DNA of 64,000 bases from Brevibacillus antibioticus (GCF_005217615.1 NZ_SZNK01000001.1:4835001-4899000), one strand, 5' to 3'. Counted from the stretch's first letter, positions 31,400 to 43,080 are shown. The notes: generated from the sequence alone by a model not told the origin. Program-made: numbers and translations.

Positions 31400-31761
31400 A
31401 GGGGTTTATTACCTATATCTATCAGCTCACGAAATGGAAAAGAAGGGATATACTCTTCACTGGTGGATACACCTGAAACAAATGGACTTGCATGCGTAGT
31501 CTATATGTATGAACCAAATACAAGGAATCTTGCTAGGAACGTGGACCTCCAAACTAAAGCGCAGTAAGCTAAACTAGAGGTTAAAGCAAAGCATGAGGTT
31601 GCTGCTAAGCCAGCCACGCCGGCAAAAAACCACAACCAAAGCCTGCAACAACGTTTTTCTACAAGACATGTAAAAACGCGAAAGCATCAGGGGCAGCACA
31701 ATTGTACGCAGGTGATCCGGGATATCGAGATAAGTTGGATCGGGCTAAAGGATGGCAATAG
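31400..31761 (+). pseudogene. Thermonuclease-Excalibur protein remnant
   Basis: Two frames carry pieces of a secreted nuclease. Near 31457 SLVDTPET matches the staphylococcal nuclease motif, and the same stretch continues to VYMYEPNTRNLA. A stop and a frame change follow. At 31657-31761 FFYKTCKNAKASGAA with DPGYRDKLDRA matches the Excalibur calcium-binding domain found at the C-terminus of such nucleases. The catalytic middle is missing. Confidence 0.6.
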
Positions 31762-31919
31762 CGTGTGAGTAACCTATTTAATCCGACCCTATTTTAGGAG
31801 ACGAGTCGTTTACTATATTAAATCGTATGCATTGTTTTCAAGTTAATGGCTGATTGGACGTAATGGCAGAATGTGATAGACTATTCGAGTTGGATATTAA
31901 ATGAACGAGGTGTATATAG

Positions 31920-33020
31920 ATGGGTGCATCATGCGGGATTGTAGGTCTTCCTAACGTAGGAAAATCGACATTGTTTAATGCCATTACACAAGCGGGCGCT
32001 GAATCGGCTAACTACCCGTTCTGTACGATTGACCCGAACGTAGGGATCGTGGAGGTGCCAGACGAGCGTCTGGAAAAGCTGACACAAATCGTTGTACCGA
32101 ACAAGGTAGTTCCGACAGCTTTTGAGTTTGTAGACATTGCTGGGTTGGTAAAAGGCGCGAGCAGAGGCGAAGGCCTTGGCAACCAGTTCCTTGGACACAT
32201 CCGTGAAGTGGATGCGATTGCACATGTTGTCCGTTGCTTTGAAGATGAGAACATCACTCACGTAGCAGGCCGTGTCGATCCTTTGAGCGATATCGAGACA
32301 ATCAACCTGGAGCTGATCTTTGCTGACTTGGACTCTGTTGATCGTCGTATTGACCGCATTGCACGCAAAGTGAAATCCGGCGATAAGGAATCCAAGCAAG
32401 AGCTGGACGTGCTGGAGAAATTGAAAGCAGCATTTGAAGAGGGTCAATCTGCTCGCAGTGTCGAACTGGATGACGAAGAGCGCAAATGGATTCGCGATTT
32501 GCATCTGCTGACAATCAAGCCAATGCTGTACGTGTGCAACGTAGCGGAAGACGGCATTAACGATGCAGACAACAACCCGCATGTGCAGACAGTTCGCCAG
32601 CATGCAGCGAGTGAAGGTGCAGAAGTGGTTGTCATCAGCGCGAAAGTAGAAGCAGAAATCGCTGAGCTCGAGGGCGAAGACAAAGAAATGTTCTTGGAAG
32701 AGCTGGGGCTTTCTGAGTCTGGTCTCGACCGCCTGATTCGTGCTGCTTACAAGCTGCTGGGATTGGTAACATACTTCACAGCAGGTGTACAAGAAGTACG
32801 CGCTTGGACCATCCGTCAGGGTACAAAGGCTCCAGGAGCAGCAGGCGTGATTCATACTGATTTCGAGCGCGGATTCATTCGTGCCGAAGTGATTGCTTAT
32901 GATCATCTGGTAGATGCTGGTTCCGTAGCAGTAGCGAGAGAACGTGGGAAGTACCGTCTTGAAGGGAAAGAGTACGTAGTGGCAGATGGAGATGTTATGC
33001 ATTTCCGCTTCAATGTTTAG
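31920..33020 (+). CDS. ychF: Redox-regulated ATPase YchF
   Basis: 366 residues, Obg-family P-loop protein that prefers ATP. Walker A is GLPNVGKS (residues 9-16), with [12 protein letters not shown] as G3 and a C-terminal TGS domain ending in [13 protein letters not shown]. The usual NKxD is replaced by NVAED, as in this family. ATG follows CGAGGTG. It stands directly upstream of rpsF-ssb-rpsR, as in B. subtilis. Confidence 0.97.
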   Translation: MGASCGIVGLPNVGKSTLFNAITQAGAESANYPFCTIDPNVGIVEVPDERLEKLTQIVVPNKVVPTAFEFVDIAGLVKGASRGEGLGNQFLGHIREVDAIAHVVRCFEDENITHVAGRVDPLSDIETINLELIFADLDSVDRRIDRIARKVKSGDKESKQELDVLEKLKAAFEEGQSARSVELDDEERKWIRDLHLLTIKPMLYVCNVAEDGINDADNNPHVQTVRQHAASEGAEVVVISAKVEAEIAELEGEDKEMFLEELGLSESGLDRLIRAAYKLLGLVTYFTAGVQEVRAWTIRQGTKAPGAAGVIHTDFERGFIRAEVIAYDHLVDAGSVAVARERGKYRLEGKEYVVADGDVMHFRFNV

Positions 33021-33073
33021 TACGAAATTCTTGATTCGAACTAGGCTGTTTGCTATAATACGATAATGCGAGT

Positions 33074-33156
33074 ATTTATGGAGTGCATGTTTTGTGCGTT
33101 TCGTTTTAGCACTCGCTCCTTGCCCGAACAGGGCCGCTAAAGTCCATAAGGAGGTG
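33074..33156 (+). ncRNA. rpsF leader, candidate S6:S18 autoregulatory RNA
   Basis: A closing stem TTATGGA (33076-33082)/TCCATAA (33143-33149) encloses two hairpins, GAGTGC/GCACTC (33081-33086, 33109-33114) and GCCC/GGGC (33122-33125, 33131-33134), the latter followed by CCG. The 3' strand of the closing stem touches the AAGGAGGTG ribosome site. Leaders binding S6:S18 are known upstream of rpsF in many bacteria; the match here is by position and shape, not by alignment. Confidence 0.55.
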
Positions 33157-33163
33157 AAAAGGT

Positions 33164-33451
33164 ATGCGCCAATACGAAGTAATGTATGTATTGCGTCCAG
33201 ACCTTGAAGAAGAGAAAGTAAAATCCAATGTAGCTCGTTACAGCGATGTTGTAACTAACTATGGTGGCGAAATCTCTAAGCTTCAAGAAATGGGTAAACG
33301 TCGTCTTGCGTACGAGATCAACAAGTTCCGTGAAGGTTACTACGTTTTGATGAACTTCAAAGCGAACTCCGATGCTGTTGCGGAAGCTGAGCGTCTGATG
33401 AAAATCAATGACGACGTAATCCGCTTTATGTTTGTTCGTGATGAGAAGTAA
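33164..33451 (+). CDS. rpsF: 30S ribosomal protein S6
   Basis: 95 residues: [19 protein letters not shown] and the later [13 protein letters not shown] are typical of S6, which pairs with S18 in the platform of the small subunit. Heads the rpsF-ssb-rpsR operon, with a structured leader upstream. Confidence 0.98.
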
Positions 33452-33480
33452 TCATTGTCGCGATCAGAGGGGGAACCAAG

Positions 33481-33960
33481 ATGAATAAAGTCATTCTCAT
33501 CGGCAACCTGACGAAAGATCCTGAACTTCGCTACACGCCAAATGGCGTTGCCGTTGCTACTTTTACTGTGGCCGTTAATCGTCCCCGCACCAATCAAGCG
33601 GGAGAGAGAGAAACGGACTTCATTAACATTGTCGCTTGGCAAAAACTTGCCGACCTGTGCGCAAGCTATTTGCGTAAAGGTAGACAAGCAGCCATCGAAG
33701 GACGTATGCAAACACGTTCCTATGATAATAAAGAAGGTAAAAAGGTATACGTGACGGAAGTCGTTGCGGAGAACGTTCAATTTTTGGGCGGTCGAGGCAA
33801 TGAATCCGGCGGAGACAATTCAGGATACGATCCAGGACCGGGCATGGGTGGCGGTAACAAACCATCCGGTCAAAAAAATAATGACTATGATCCGTTTGGT
33901 GATCCTTTCGCGAGTGCAGGCAAGCCGATCAACATTTCAGATGATGACTTGCCGTTCTAA
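33481..33960 (+). CDS. ssb: Single-stranded DNA-binding protein
   Basis: 159 residues: OB fold ([19 protein letters not shown]), a glycine-rich linker and the acidic tip DDDLPF that binds replication partners. Sits between rpsF and rpsR, the standard place. Confidence 0.98.
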   Translation: MNKVILIGNLTKDPELRYTPNGVAVATFTVAVNRPRTNQAGERETDFINIVAWQKLADLCASYLRKGRQAAIEGRMQTRSYDNKEGKKVYVTEVVAENVQFLGGRGNESGGDNSGYDPGPGMGGGNKPSGQKNNDYDPFGDPFASAGKPINISDDDLPF

Positions 33961-34000
33961 GATCGTATAACTTTCACATTCCTAAGAGGGAGGGACTATC

Positions 34001-34231
34001 ATGGCACGCAAAGGACGTCCTAATAAGCGTCGTAAAGTATGCTTCTTTAAAGTGAACAAAATCAAGCACATCGATTATAAAGATGTTGACTTGCTGAAAA
34101 AGTTCATCAGCGAGCGCGGCAAAATCTTGCCACGTCGTGTAACTGGTACTTCTGCGAAGTATCAACGTGCACTGACAATCGCAATCAAGCGATCCCGTCA
34201 AGTAGCACTGTTGCCTTACACTGCTGAATAA
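34001..34231 (+). CDS. rpsR: 30S ribosomal protein S18
   Basis: 76 residues, basic start [18 protein letters not shown], core [19 protein letters not shown], end [11 protein letters not shown]. Last gene of the rpsF operon; a terminator follows. Confidence 0.98.
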   Translation: MARKGRPNKRRKVCFFKVNKIKHIDYKDVDLLKKFISERGKILPRRVTGTSAKYQRALTIAIKRSRQVALLPYTAE

Positions 34232-34247
34232 TTTTCAAAAGCTATAC

Positions 34248-34281
34248 AAAGAGGGGCACAATTGCGTGGCCCTCTTTTTTC
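34248..34281 (+). terminator. Terminator after rpsR
   Basis: AAAGAGGGGCAC pairs with GTGGCCCTCTTT (one mismatch), 6-base loop, T6 tail. Confidence 0.85.
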
Positions 34282-34332
34282 CATAGTTTTCTATGGAGAG
34301 GGTACATGAGACATGAATAATGAGGTGCTGAC

Positions 34333-35265
34333 ATGCCGTCCAAAACGAAACACTTGGCTGAAAATGCCCTTATGCTGGGTATCGCACTGGTGCTGCTGTT
34401 TCTCAGTACATATACGGTACTGGGAGGACTCGTCAGTTTCTTGATACCTCTGCCGTTTATCCTTTTGGCAGTAAATCGAACAGTACCTAACATGGTGTGG
34501 ATCTCCCTTGTCTTCACGTTTCTCGGCTGGATCATTACTGGTCCGTTTGCGGCGGCTACACTTGCTTTTTCAAGTGCGGTTTGGGGTTCAGTCATGGGGA
34601 TTTTTTATGCGAGAAAAGGAGCGGCTCTTCCGGCGATTGTGGCAGGGGCAGGCGTTGCCTTTTTAAGTGTCGTTTCCATGATGGCATTTATGGCATTTGG
34701 GATGAACGTTGATTTTAATGTCATCATGCAAGAAGTTGCTAAGCTGCGTCCAGCAATGGTGCCAAAAGAGCAGTTTGATCAACTCCTTGAACTGGGCAAA
34801 ATCATCTTGCCTACGAGTATTGTCATGTTCAGCTTTTTATCGACCGCCATTATTCATGGATTGGCGCGTTGGTCTGGAAGGCGTCTGCGCAGACCGATTC
34901 CAGCATTGAAGCCAATTCGGGAATGGAACTTCCCGCGATCATTGCTGTATTACTACTTCATTGCGATGATCAGTCTTTTGTTGTTTGCTGAAAGCATGCA
35001 GGGCACGTTCTGGGAAATCGCCCTGATGAACCTGAAAGTCATGCTGGATGCTGTTTTTACCTTGCAGGGCTTGAGTTTTTGTCTATTTGCTGCCTATTTA
35101 TACGGCTGGAAGGGATGGGCTATTGCGCTCGTTGTCTGTCTATTTATTTTTCTCTCTCCAAGTACTATAATTACTATACTTGGTCTGGTACTTAGTCTAG
35201 TAGGGATATTTGACCTAGGAATTCGTTTGCGTGAAAAACTGGAAACAAGAGTGAAGAGGGGCTGA
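34333..35265 (+). CDS. yybS: YybS-family membrane protein (DUF2232)
   Basis: 310 residues, mostly hydrophobic, with about eight membrane segments. The start KTKHLAENALMLGIAL and the place directly ahead of gdpP and rplI match YybS. Its function is unknown; relatives look like ECF-type or ABC permease subunits. ATG follows GAGGTG. Confidence 0.88.
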   Translation: MPSKTKHLAENALMLGIALVLLFLSTYTVLGGLVSFLIPLPFILLAVNRTVPNMVWISLVFTFLGWIITGPFAAATLAFSSAVWGSVMGIFYARKGAALPAIVAGAGVAFLSVVSMMAFMAFGMNVDFNVIMQEVAKLRPAMVPKEQFDQLLELGKIILPTSIVMFSFLSTAIIHGLARWSGRRLRRPIPALKPIREWNFPRSLLYYYFIAMISLLLFAESMQGTFWEIALMNLKVMLDAVFTLQGLSFCLFAAYLYGWKGWAIALVVCLFIFLSPSTIITILGLVLSLVGIFDLGIRLREKLETRVKRG

Positions 35266-35269
35266 GGAA

Positions 35270-37207
35270 ATGCCCAAGTTCCTGTTAAAGCGTTGGTACG
35301 GGATGCACATGGTCCTGGCACTCAGCTTTAGCTTGTTGTTGTTGGGGATTTTGACCTTGTTCCATTGGATGTACGGGGCGATCGGCATAGTTTGCTTGAT
35401 TGGCTTGGTTCTTTACGCTCTTCAAGCAGAAAAGGGGTTCCAACGAGACTTGCGCCTGTATTTGGCGACGGTCACCCATCGCGTGAAGAAGGCGGGAGAA
35501 GGCGTTATCCAGGAACTGCCGATCGGAATTCTTTTATACAACGAGGAAAAGGCAATTGAGTGGGTAAACCCGTATATGACGCATATGTCCGGGGATGAAA
35601 CCATGATCGGGAAAAGCCTTCAAGAGGTATTTCCCCAACTGGTTTGGAAGCCGGAGCAAAAACGGCTGGAGTTTACTTATAACGAGCGGGTATACGAAGT
35701 CATTGTTCGGTCCGATGAGCGCCTTTTGTATTTCAAGGACATTACGGATTTCAAAGAATTGACGACTCGTTACCATCGAGAAAAGGCTGCACTTGCCATC
35801 ATTCACCTCGACAATTTGGACGAGGTTGGACAAGTCATGGATGATCAGAGCCGTACGCTGCTCTCTACAAGCGTGGCTGGTGTGATTACAGAGTGGGCCA
35901 ACAAACATGGCATATATCTTCGCCGAATCACAGCCGACAAGTTTTTGGCTCTGATGGAACGGGAAGCACTTGATAAATTGGAAGAATCGCGATTTGACAT
36001 TCTCGATGTAGTACGGGAGATGACGGCTGACAACAAGATTCCGATTACGCTCAGTATCGGGGTTGGAGCGGCGGCTACCACTTACATTGAGCTGGGACAA
36101 ATGGCGCAATCAAGCTTGGATATCGCATTAGGGCGCGGTGGCGACCAGTGCGCTGTCAAGATTGGCAACAAGCTCACTTTCTACGGTGGGAAATCGAATG
36201 CGGTGGAAAAGCGGACACGTGTCCGGGCTCGTGTTATTGCACATGCGTTGCGTGATCTCATTCATGAGGCCGAGCACGTCATTGTCATGGGGCATAAACA
36301 GCCTGACATGGATTCCATCGGGGCATCACTTGGTGTATTGAAAGCTGTGCAGTTGCACAACAAAACGGCTTATATTGTCATGGATGAAGGCAATCATTCT
36401 GTAGAGCGTCTGATGAAAGAGATTTATGCCAATGAAGAGTTGGCTGAGACCTTTATCACGCCAGAACAGGCAATCCGACTCATCTCCGGTCGCACATTGC
36501 TGGTAGTCGTCGATACGCATCGACCATCGCTGGTGATTGAGCCGAAGCTGTTGACGGAAACCAGCCGAATTGTGGTGATCGACCACCATCGACGTTCGGA
36601 GGAGTTCATTGAGCCAGTGCTCTTGTATCTGGAACCATATGCTTCTTCGACGGCCGAGCTTGTTACAGAGCTCTTGCAATATCAGAGCGAGCGATTGAAT
36701 ATCGACAATCTGATTGCAACGGCACTGTTAGCAGGGATTGTGGTGGATACCAAAAGCTTTGCCTTCCGCACAGGTTCACGGACCTTTGAAGCGGCGTCTT
36801 TCCTTCGCCGTAACGGGGCCGATACCGCGGCTGTCCAGCGTCTGTTGAAGGAAGATCTGGGACAGTATGTGAAGCGGGCAAAAATTATCATGAACACGGA
36901 GACGTACCGCGACAACATGGCGATTGCCATAGGCGATCCGTCCGAGGATTACACACAGGTACAGGTGGCGCAAGCTGCAGAGCAGCTACTCACTTTGTCA
37001 GGTATCCAGGCGTCGTTTGTTGTTGCAGAGCGTTCCGACGATACGATCTTGATCAGCGGACGTTCTCTGGGCGACATCAATGTTCAGTCCATCATGGAAC
37101 TGCTTGGTGGAGGCGGTCACCTCACTGGTGCTGCGACACAAATTCAAGGCATATCAATTAAAGAAGCAACACGTCGTTTGAAAGAAGCGATTGACTCGGT
37201 CGTATAG
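35270..37207 (+). CDS. gdpP: c-di-AMP phosphodiesterase GdpP (YybT)
   Basis: 645 residues: two N-terminal membrane helices (about 13-55), a PAS domain, a degenerate GGDEF domain, then the DHH phosphodiesterase with [12 protein letters not shown] and DHH at residues 438-440, and DHHA1 with [12 protein letters not shown]. Breaks the second messenger c-di-AMP and so affects wall homeostasis, potassium and beta-lactam tolerance. Four bases after yybS, 26 before rplI. Confidence 0.97.
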   Translation: MPKFLLKRWYGMHMVLALSFSLLLLGILTLFHWMYGAIGIVCLIGLVLYALQAEKGFQRDLRLYLATVTHRVKKAGEGVIQELPIGILLYNEEKAIEWVNPYMTHMSGDETMIGKSLQEVFPQLVWKPEQKRLEFTYNERVYEVIVRSDERLLYFKDITDFKELTTRYHREKAALAIIHLDNLDEVGQVMDDQSRTLLSTSVAGVITEWANKHGIYLRRITADKFLALMEREALDKLEESRFDILDVVREMTADNKIPITLSIGVGAAATTYIELGQMAQSSLDIALGRGGDQCAVKIGNKLTFYGGKSNAVEKRTRVRARVIAHALRDLIHEAEHVIVMGHKQPDMDSIGASLGVLKAVQLHNKTAYIVMDEGNHSVERLMKEIYANEELAETFITPEQAIRLISGRTLLVVVDTHRPSLVIEPKLLTETSRIVVIDHHRRSEEFIEPVLLYLEPYASSTAELVTELLQYQSERLNIDNLIATALLAGIVVDTKSFAFRTGSRTFEAASFLRRNGADTAAVQRLLKEDLGQYVKRAKIIMNTETYRDNMAIAIGDPSEDYTQVQVAQAAEQLLTLSGIQASFVVAERSDDTILISGRSLGDINVQSIMELLGGGGHLTGAATQIQGISIKEATRRLKEAIDSVV

Positions 37208-37233
37208 GCCAAAATATAAAGGGGGAAACGATG

Positions 37234-37677
37234 ATGAAAGTCATTTTTCTTCAAGATGTAAAAGGCCAAGGGAAAAAAGGCGAAGTGAAGGATTTGTCAG
37301 AGGGCTATGTACGCAACTTCTTGTTGCCAAAGAAGCTGGTAAAAGAAGCGACAGATAGCAACGTGAAAACGCTCGACGCTCAAAAGCGCAGCGAAGATAA
37401 GCGCAAGGAGCAGGAAAAGCTGGATGCTCAGGAGCTGGGCAAAAAGCTGGAAGAGCTGACAGTGAAAGTAACAGGAAAAGCAGGCGAAGGTGGTCGCTTG
37501 TTCGGTGCAATTTCCAGTAAACAAGTAGCGCAAGCGCTGGAAGATCAGTATAAAATCAAAGTAGACAAGCGTAAGCTCGAAATGGATGCCATCCGTGCTT
37601 TGGGCGTGACGCAAATCAAAGTAAAACTGCACAACGAAGTAACTGTGACTCTGAAAGTACACGTTGTGGAAGAATAA
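37234..37677 (+). CDS. rplI: 50S ribosomal protein L9
   Basis: 147 residues. Start [19 protein letters not shown] and [10 protein letters not shown] are the L9 N-domain signature; a long helix and the C-domain (VHVVEE end) follow. Two ATG codons stand in tandem (37231, 37234) behind GGGGGAAACG; I take the second since relatives begin MKVIF. Confidence 0.97.
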   Translation: MKVIFLQDVKGQGKKGEVKDLSEGYVRNFLLPKKLVKEATDSNVKTLDAQKRSEDKRKEQEKLDAQELGKKLEELTVKVTGKAGEGGRLFGAISSKQVAQALEDQYKIKVDKRKLEMDAIRALGVTQIKVKLHNEVTVTLKVHVVEE

Positions 37678-37701
37678 TGACTCAAATGTGGGGGGTGTGA
37701 C

Positions 37702-39051
37702 GTGAGCGACCTGTTTTTGGATCGTGTGCCGCCACAGAACAAGGAAGCGGAACAATCGGTACTGGGTGCCGTGTTCTTGTCTAAGGAAGCTTTAATCACG
37801 GCCATTGAGATTCTCCGTCCGGAGGATTTTTACAAGACAGCGCATCAGCGCATCTTTCAAACGATGGTGGACCTGTATGAAAAAGGCGAGCCTGTCGATC
37901 TGGTTACTGTTACAGCGGATCTACAGGACCACAAGCTGCTGGATGAAGTCGGCGGGGTTACGTATCTCACGGAAATCGCCAGTTCAGTTCCAACGGCTGC
38001 CAACATCGAATACTACGCAAAAATTGTAGAAGAAAAATCGCTGCTTCGGCGATTGATTCATACAGCTACAAAGATTGCCAATGACGGGTACTCCCGTGAA
38101 GATGATGTCACGCAGATCATCGCGGATGCGGAGAAGTACATCATGGAGATCGGTCAAAATCGCAACAGTGGCGGTTTTACACCGATTCGTGATGCCCTTC
38201 TGGAAACGTACGAGCGAATTGAATTTTTGAGTCAGCGACGCGGAGATATTACGGGGATTTCTACGGGATATACGGATTTGGACAAGATGACAGCAGGATT
38301 GCAGCGCAGTGACCTGATTATCTTGGCAGCCCGTCCTTCTGTAGGGAAGACGGCTTTTGCCTTGAATCTCGCGCAAAACGTAGCAGCCCGTGCAGGCGAG
38401 ACGGTAGCCATCTTCTCCTTGGAGATGGGTGCTCCTCAGCTGGTACAGCGTATGATTTGTGCGGAGGGTAATCTGGATGCGTCCCGGATGCGTTCAGGGT
38501 CACTGGAGGAAGATGATTGGCAAAAGCTGACGATGGCAATCGGTACGCTGGCGAAAGCGCCGATTTACATCGACGATTCACCCGGGGTTACTGTACAGGA
38601 CATCCGGGCGAAATGCCGTCGCCTTCAAACAGAGAAGGGCTTGGGCCTGATCCTGATCGATTACCTTCAGCTGATTCATGGACGAGGTAAAGGAGACAAC
38701 CGTCAGCAGGAAGTATCTGAGATCTCTCGTACGCTAAAAGGGATCGCGCGTGAGCTGAACGTGCCGGTTATCGCCCTGTCGCAGTTGAGCCGTGGTGTAG
38801 AGCAACGGCAGGACAAGCGACCGATGATGTCAGATATCCGTGAGTCGGGGTCGATTGAGCAGGACGCCGATATTGTTGCCTTCTTGTACCGTGATGACTA
38901 CTATGACAAGGAATCAGAAAACAAGAATGTCATCGAAGTCATTATCGCCAAACAGCGTAACGGCCCAACCGGAACGGTGGAGTTGGCGTTCCTAAAAGAA
39001 TTCAACAAGTTCGTTAACTTGGATCATCGCTTTCGAAATCAAGCAGGTTAA
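37702..39051 (+). CDS. dnaB: Replicative DNA helicase DnaB (DnaC of Bacillus)
   Basis: 449 residues. The N-terminal collar domain begins PPQNKEAEQSVLGAV. The RecA-like motor has Walker A ARPSVGKTA, Walker B as LILIDYLQL and the later SQLSRGVEQR. Hexameric helicase that unwinds ahead of the fork. GTG start behind GGGGGTG. Follows rplI and ends in a terminator. Confidence 0.97.
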   Translation: MSDLFLDRVPPQNKEAEQSVLGAVFLSKEALITAIEILRPEDFYKTAHQRIFQTMVDLYEKGEPVDLVTVTADLQDHKLLDEVGGVTYLTEIASSVPTAANIEYYAKIVEEKSLLRRLIHTATKIANDGYSREDDVTQIIADAEKYIMEIGQNRNSGGFTPIRDALLETYERIEFLSQRRGDITGISTGYTDLDKMTAGLQRSDLIILAARPSVGKTAFALNLAQNVAARAGETVAIFSLEMGAPQLVQRMICAEGNLDASRMRSGSLEEDDWQKLTMAIGTLAKAPIYIDDSPGVTVQDIRAKCRRLQTEKGLGLILIDYLQLIHGRGKGDNRQQEVSEISRTLKGIARELNVPVIALSQLSRGVEQRQDKRPMMSDIRESGSIEQDADIVAFLYRDDYYDKESENKNVIEVIIAKQRNGPTGTVELAFLKEFNKFVNLDHRFRNQAG

Positions 39052-39067
39052 TAGTTGGAATGGAAGA

Positions 39068-39095
39068 AAAGCCGGAGAAATTCCGGCTTTTTTTT
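39068..39095 (+). terminator. Terminator after dnaB
   Basis: AAAGCCGGA/TCCGGCTTT with a 5-base loop and T-run. Confidence 0.9.
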
Positions 39096-39104
39096 CTATA
39101 TTGA

Positions 39105-39181
39105 ATTGCCGAACATATCAACAATTAAGTATATGAATGTTCGTATTTAGCGTTGACATGGGGAGTCTCGTTTAGTAAACT
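39105..39181 (+). promoter_or_regulatory. PurR boxes and SigA promoter of purA
   Basis: Two inverted PurBox-like sites (ATTGCCGAACATA near 39105-39117 and AATGTTCGTATTT at 39137-39149) lie just upstream of TTGACA (39153-39158) and TAAACT (39176-39181), 17-base spacer. PurR represses purA in B. subtilis, so the same control is likely. Confidence 0.7.
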
Positions 39182-39184
39182 TAG

Positions 39185-40519
<1,335 letters not shown>

Positions 40520-40538
40520 GCTATTGCCTATATAATAG

Positions 40539-40577
40539 AAGAAAGCTGTCGAGCATTCGGCAGCTTTCTTTTTTTTG
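40539..40577 (+). terminator. Terminator after purA
   Basis: AAGAAAGCTG/CAGCTTTCTT, 12-base loop, T7 run. Confidence 0.9.
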
Positions 40578-40650
40578 CAACGGACAGACACGAAACGACA
40601 CCCTCTGGGCATATGGATAGACATAGGGAGAAATGGAGAGGTGAAAAGTG

Positions 40651-40866
40651 ATGATGGGTTTTGGATTTGACCAAAAGGCCATGAAGCTGTTGGGCAAAAA
40701 TGTACAGGTAAAGATGATCAATGGCGTCGTCATCAAGGGAACCATGACTCATTTCAACAATGGCTACCTATGCTTTATCACCACATACAAACAACAAAAT
40801 GACGCCGAGAAAACGAAAATACGCAGACTTGCGTTAAAAGACGTTACCTCAATGCAAGAGGTGTGA
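40651..40866 (+). CDS. Small protein, possible Sm-like fold
   Basis: 71 residues, no family recognised with certainty. After FDQKAMKLL comes GKNVQVKMINGVVIKGTMTHFNN, which follows the Sm1 pattern G-x-V-x-V-x-x-x-NG-x-x-x-x-G-T-x-x-x-F, then a polar loop and IRRLALKDVTSM in the Sm2 place. That would make it a minimal LSm/Hfq-like RNA-binding subunit. ATG 40651 follows GAGAGGTG. It stands alone between terminators. Confidence 0.65.
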   Translation: MMGFGFDQKAMKLLGKNVQVKMINGVVIKGTMTHFNNGYLCFITTYKQQNDAEKTKIRRLALKDVTSMQEV

Positions 40867-40890
40867 GTCCCTGATGTCCATAACGAAATA

Positions 40891-40924
40891 AGCCATCTTC
40901 CCTAGTTCATTTAGGAAGATGGCT
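40891..40924. terminator. Bidirectional terminator
   Basis: AGCCATCTTCC/GGAAGATGGCT, 12-base loop, between the convergent genes at 40651 and 40934. Confidence 0.8.
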
Positions 40925-40933
40925 ATATTTATT

Positions 40934-41305
40934 TTAGATCATCCCTCCATACGATCGGATGATCTCAGTCGCAAGATCACCTTGTTCCTCTGGTACCACT
41001 GCCGTTAACAAGACACTGCGGTTCAAATTGCCATCGCCCCGATCGGCCATGCCGCTGGCGTCTGGATTTACTGCAGCCATGACGCTTGCATCTCTGCCGC
41101 TTGGGAAGTCAGCTGCCAGTGTAAGGTTGCCCAAGCTGGGAAAATCTCCGGTTATAGGATTCAGGATCTGTTCATTCCCGTCACCAGGGAATTGGCCGAT
41201 TCTGTCGATCTGAATGATGGAAAAACCAGCTTCCCGAAGTGCATTTTCTGCCTTTTGGGCATCATCTTCGGTGCGAAATCCTGCAAGAATGTTACGTTCC
41301 TTCAC
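40934..41305 (-). CDS. Hypothetical cytosolic protein
   Basis: 123 residues from GTG 41305 (GGAGG lies 9 bases upstream; the frame is open for 28 more codons without a ribosome site). Residues 1-30 (KERNILAGFRTEDDAQKAENALREAG) look like a ferredoxin-like or YflT/stress-17M-type start, where paired beta-alpha-beta units are usual. The rest, rich in Gly, Asp and Asn, ends with a second half (VLLTAVVPEEQGDLATEIIRSYGG) that may be the repeat. No membrane segment. Function unknown. Confidence 0.65.
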   Translation of the reverse strand: MKERNILAGFRTEDDAQKAENALREAGFSIIQIDRIGQFPGDGNEQILNPITGDFPSLGNLTLAADFPSGRDASVMAAVNPDASGMADRGDGNLNRSVLLTAVVPEEQGDLATEIIRSYGGMI

Positions 41306-41562
41306 GTGTATCAGCCTCCAGATATGATAAATGCTACCAATTGTTTGTACATATAGTGACTCTACGTCTATTTTTTTATTCGACAGCAATTTACACTTGA
41401 TGTTGTCGTTAATCTTATGGTAAAGTCGACATAGTTGGTTTCTTTAGGCAATTTGTCAGATATATGGAAACTAAATTATGGGATTTACGACCCAGTCAAT
41501 ATATTAAAAATTTTCAGGAAATGGAACGAGCAAGTTGTATCTGTTTTCAGGAGGGACAAGTT

Positions 41563-43059
41563 ATGCATTGGTCGGAATGGAAGGCCAAGCTGCAGGAACG
41601 GTCATCACGAATCGTTCGAGATTGCAGTGATCTGGCGAAACGTACAATGAAACGTACAAGCTCTTACATCCAGTCGCATAAAAAACAATCACTTTCAATT
41701 GCGGCAGGTCTAGTATTGACGATTGCTGCTGGAGCATCTGCACAATACTATTACACAAGCAATGTCAATTCTGTCTACCATGTCAGTGTGAACGGCAAAG
41801 AGATTGGCGTGGTAAATGATCCAAATGTGATACATAACTGGACAGTAGCAAAGCTGGAAGAGGAAAAGTCAAAAACAGGCCTCAACTTGCAATTGGCTGA
41901 CTATATCACATTCGAAGAAGAGCGTGAATTCAAGGCACCGTTTAATAATGATGCCGCTGTACAAGCTCTGGCATCCGTAGCGGATCTCAAGGTTCAGGGC
42001 GTTAAGCTAATGATTGACGGCAAAGTAGTAGGTTACCTGCCAGACCAGCAATCGGCTGATGAAGTACTGGCTGAAGTGAAGCAAAAATATTCCGGAGTTC
42101 CTGCAACGACAGGGAAAAAGTCTGTTGTAGCAGCAGCATCCACAGTCCCAGTCAAACCAAATCCGGTAAAAGAAGTCGCATTTAAAGAAAATGTAGAGAT
42201 GCAAACCGAAACAGTCGATGCATCTCAAATTTTGTCTGCCGATAAACTCGAGGAGTTGCTGGTAAAAGGCACCTTCAAGGATATGAAGCACACAGTCGTA
42301 GAAGGCGATTGCATCGGTTGCATCGCGAAGAAATACGACATTACATCAAAAGATATTTACGCGAACAACCCAGGTGTTACGGAAAATACCGTTCTTAAAT
42401 TGGGACAAGAAATTAATGTAACCGCAGTGCGTCCACTGGTTACTGTACAAGTCAAAGAAGAAGTAGATCAGCAAGAGGTTATTGCTTTTAATACCCAAAT
42501 TAAAAACAATGACAAGGTTCCTAAGGGCGAAACTAAGGTCGTACAAGAAGGTAAAAACGGCAGTAAAACAGTTAAGTACGAAGTTTTGAAAGAAAATGGA
42601 CAAGTCGTTAATCGCAAAGTCATCAAACAAGATGTAACTGTGCAGCCTGTAACCCAAATTATGGAGCGCGGTACAAAAGTTATCCCATCGCGTGGTACAG
42701 GCCGTTTGAGCTGGCCTGCTAGCGGGTATATCAGCAGCGGCTTCGGCAAACGCTGGGGCAGCATGCATAAAGGGATTGATATTGCCGGTGCTGGTTCTGT
42801 CATGGCGGCAGACAATGGACGTGTTACGTTCGCTGGTTGGAATGGTGACTATGGAAAATCGGTTATCATCGACCACGGCAATGGAATGAAGACGTTGTAC
42901 GGTCACATGAGCATCATTAATGTGAAAGCCGGCGATGTTGTTAGCCAAGGAAAGAAAATCGGCGTAAAGGGTTCTACTGGGCAATCGACCGGCGTCCACC
43001 TGCATTTTGAGGTTCTACAAAGTGGACGAAATCAAAACCCGATTCGTTACTTAAAATAG
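41563..43059 (+). CDS. M23-family murein metallopeptidase with LysM and G5 domains
   Basis: 498 residues. An uncleaved or signal-like helix (about residues 44-63, SLSIAAGLVLTIAAGASA) precedes the outside part. A LysM-like motif (HTVVEGDCIGCIAKKYDI), a G5 domain (TVQVKEEVDQQEVIAF...RKVIKQDVTV) and the LytM/M23 domain follow, with HKGIDIAG and HLHFEV zinc ligands. It should cut peptidoglycan cross-bridges or stems. Upstream of walRK, which controls such enzymes. ATG 41563 follows AGGAGGG. Confidence 0.92.
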   Translation: MHWSEWKAKLQERSSRIVRDCSDLAKRTMKRTSSYIQSHKKQSLSIAAGLVLTIAAGASAQYYYTSNVNSVYHVSVNGKEIGVVNDPNVIHNWTVAKLEEEKSKTGLNLQLADYITFEEEREFKAPFNNDAAVQALASVADLKVQGVKLMIDGKVVGYLPDQQSADEVLAEVKQKYSGVPATTGKKSVVAAASTVPVKPNPVKEVAFKENVEMQTETVDASQILSADKLEELLVKGTFKDMKHTVVEGDCIGCIAKKYDITSKDIYANNPGVTENTVLKLGQEINVTAVRPLVTVQVKEEVDQQEVIAFNTQIKNNDKVPKGETKVVQEGKNGSKTVKYEVLKENGQVVNRKVIKQDVTVQPVTQIMERGTKVIPSRGTGRLSWPASGYISSGFGKRWGSMHKGIDIAGAGSVMAADNGRVTFAGWNGDYGKSVIIDHGNGMKTLYGHMSIINVKAGDVVSQGKKIGVKGSTGQSTGVHLHFEVLQSGRNQNPIRYLK

Positions 43060-43080
43060 ACTAGTAATTTCTGGGTAGGA

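Noticed and set aside
31929..33002. 357-codon open frame on the minus strand
   Set aside because: Antisense to ychF; no ribosome site or known motif.
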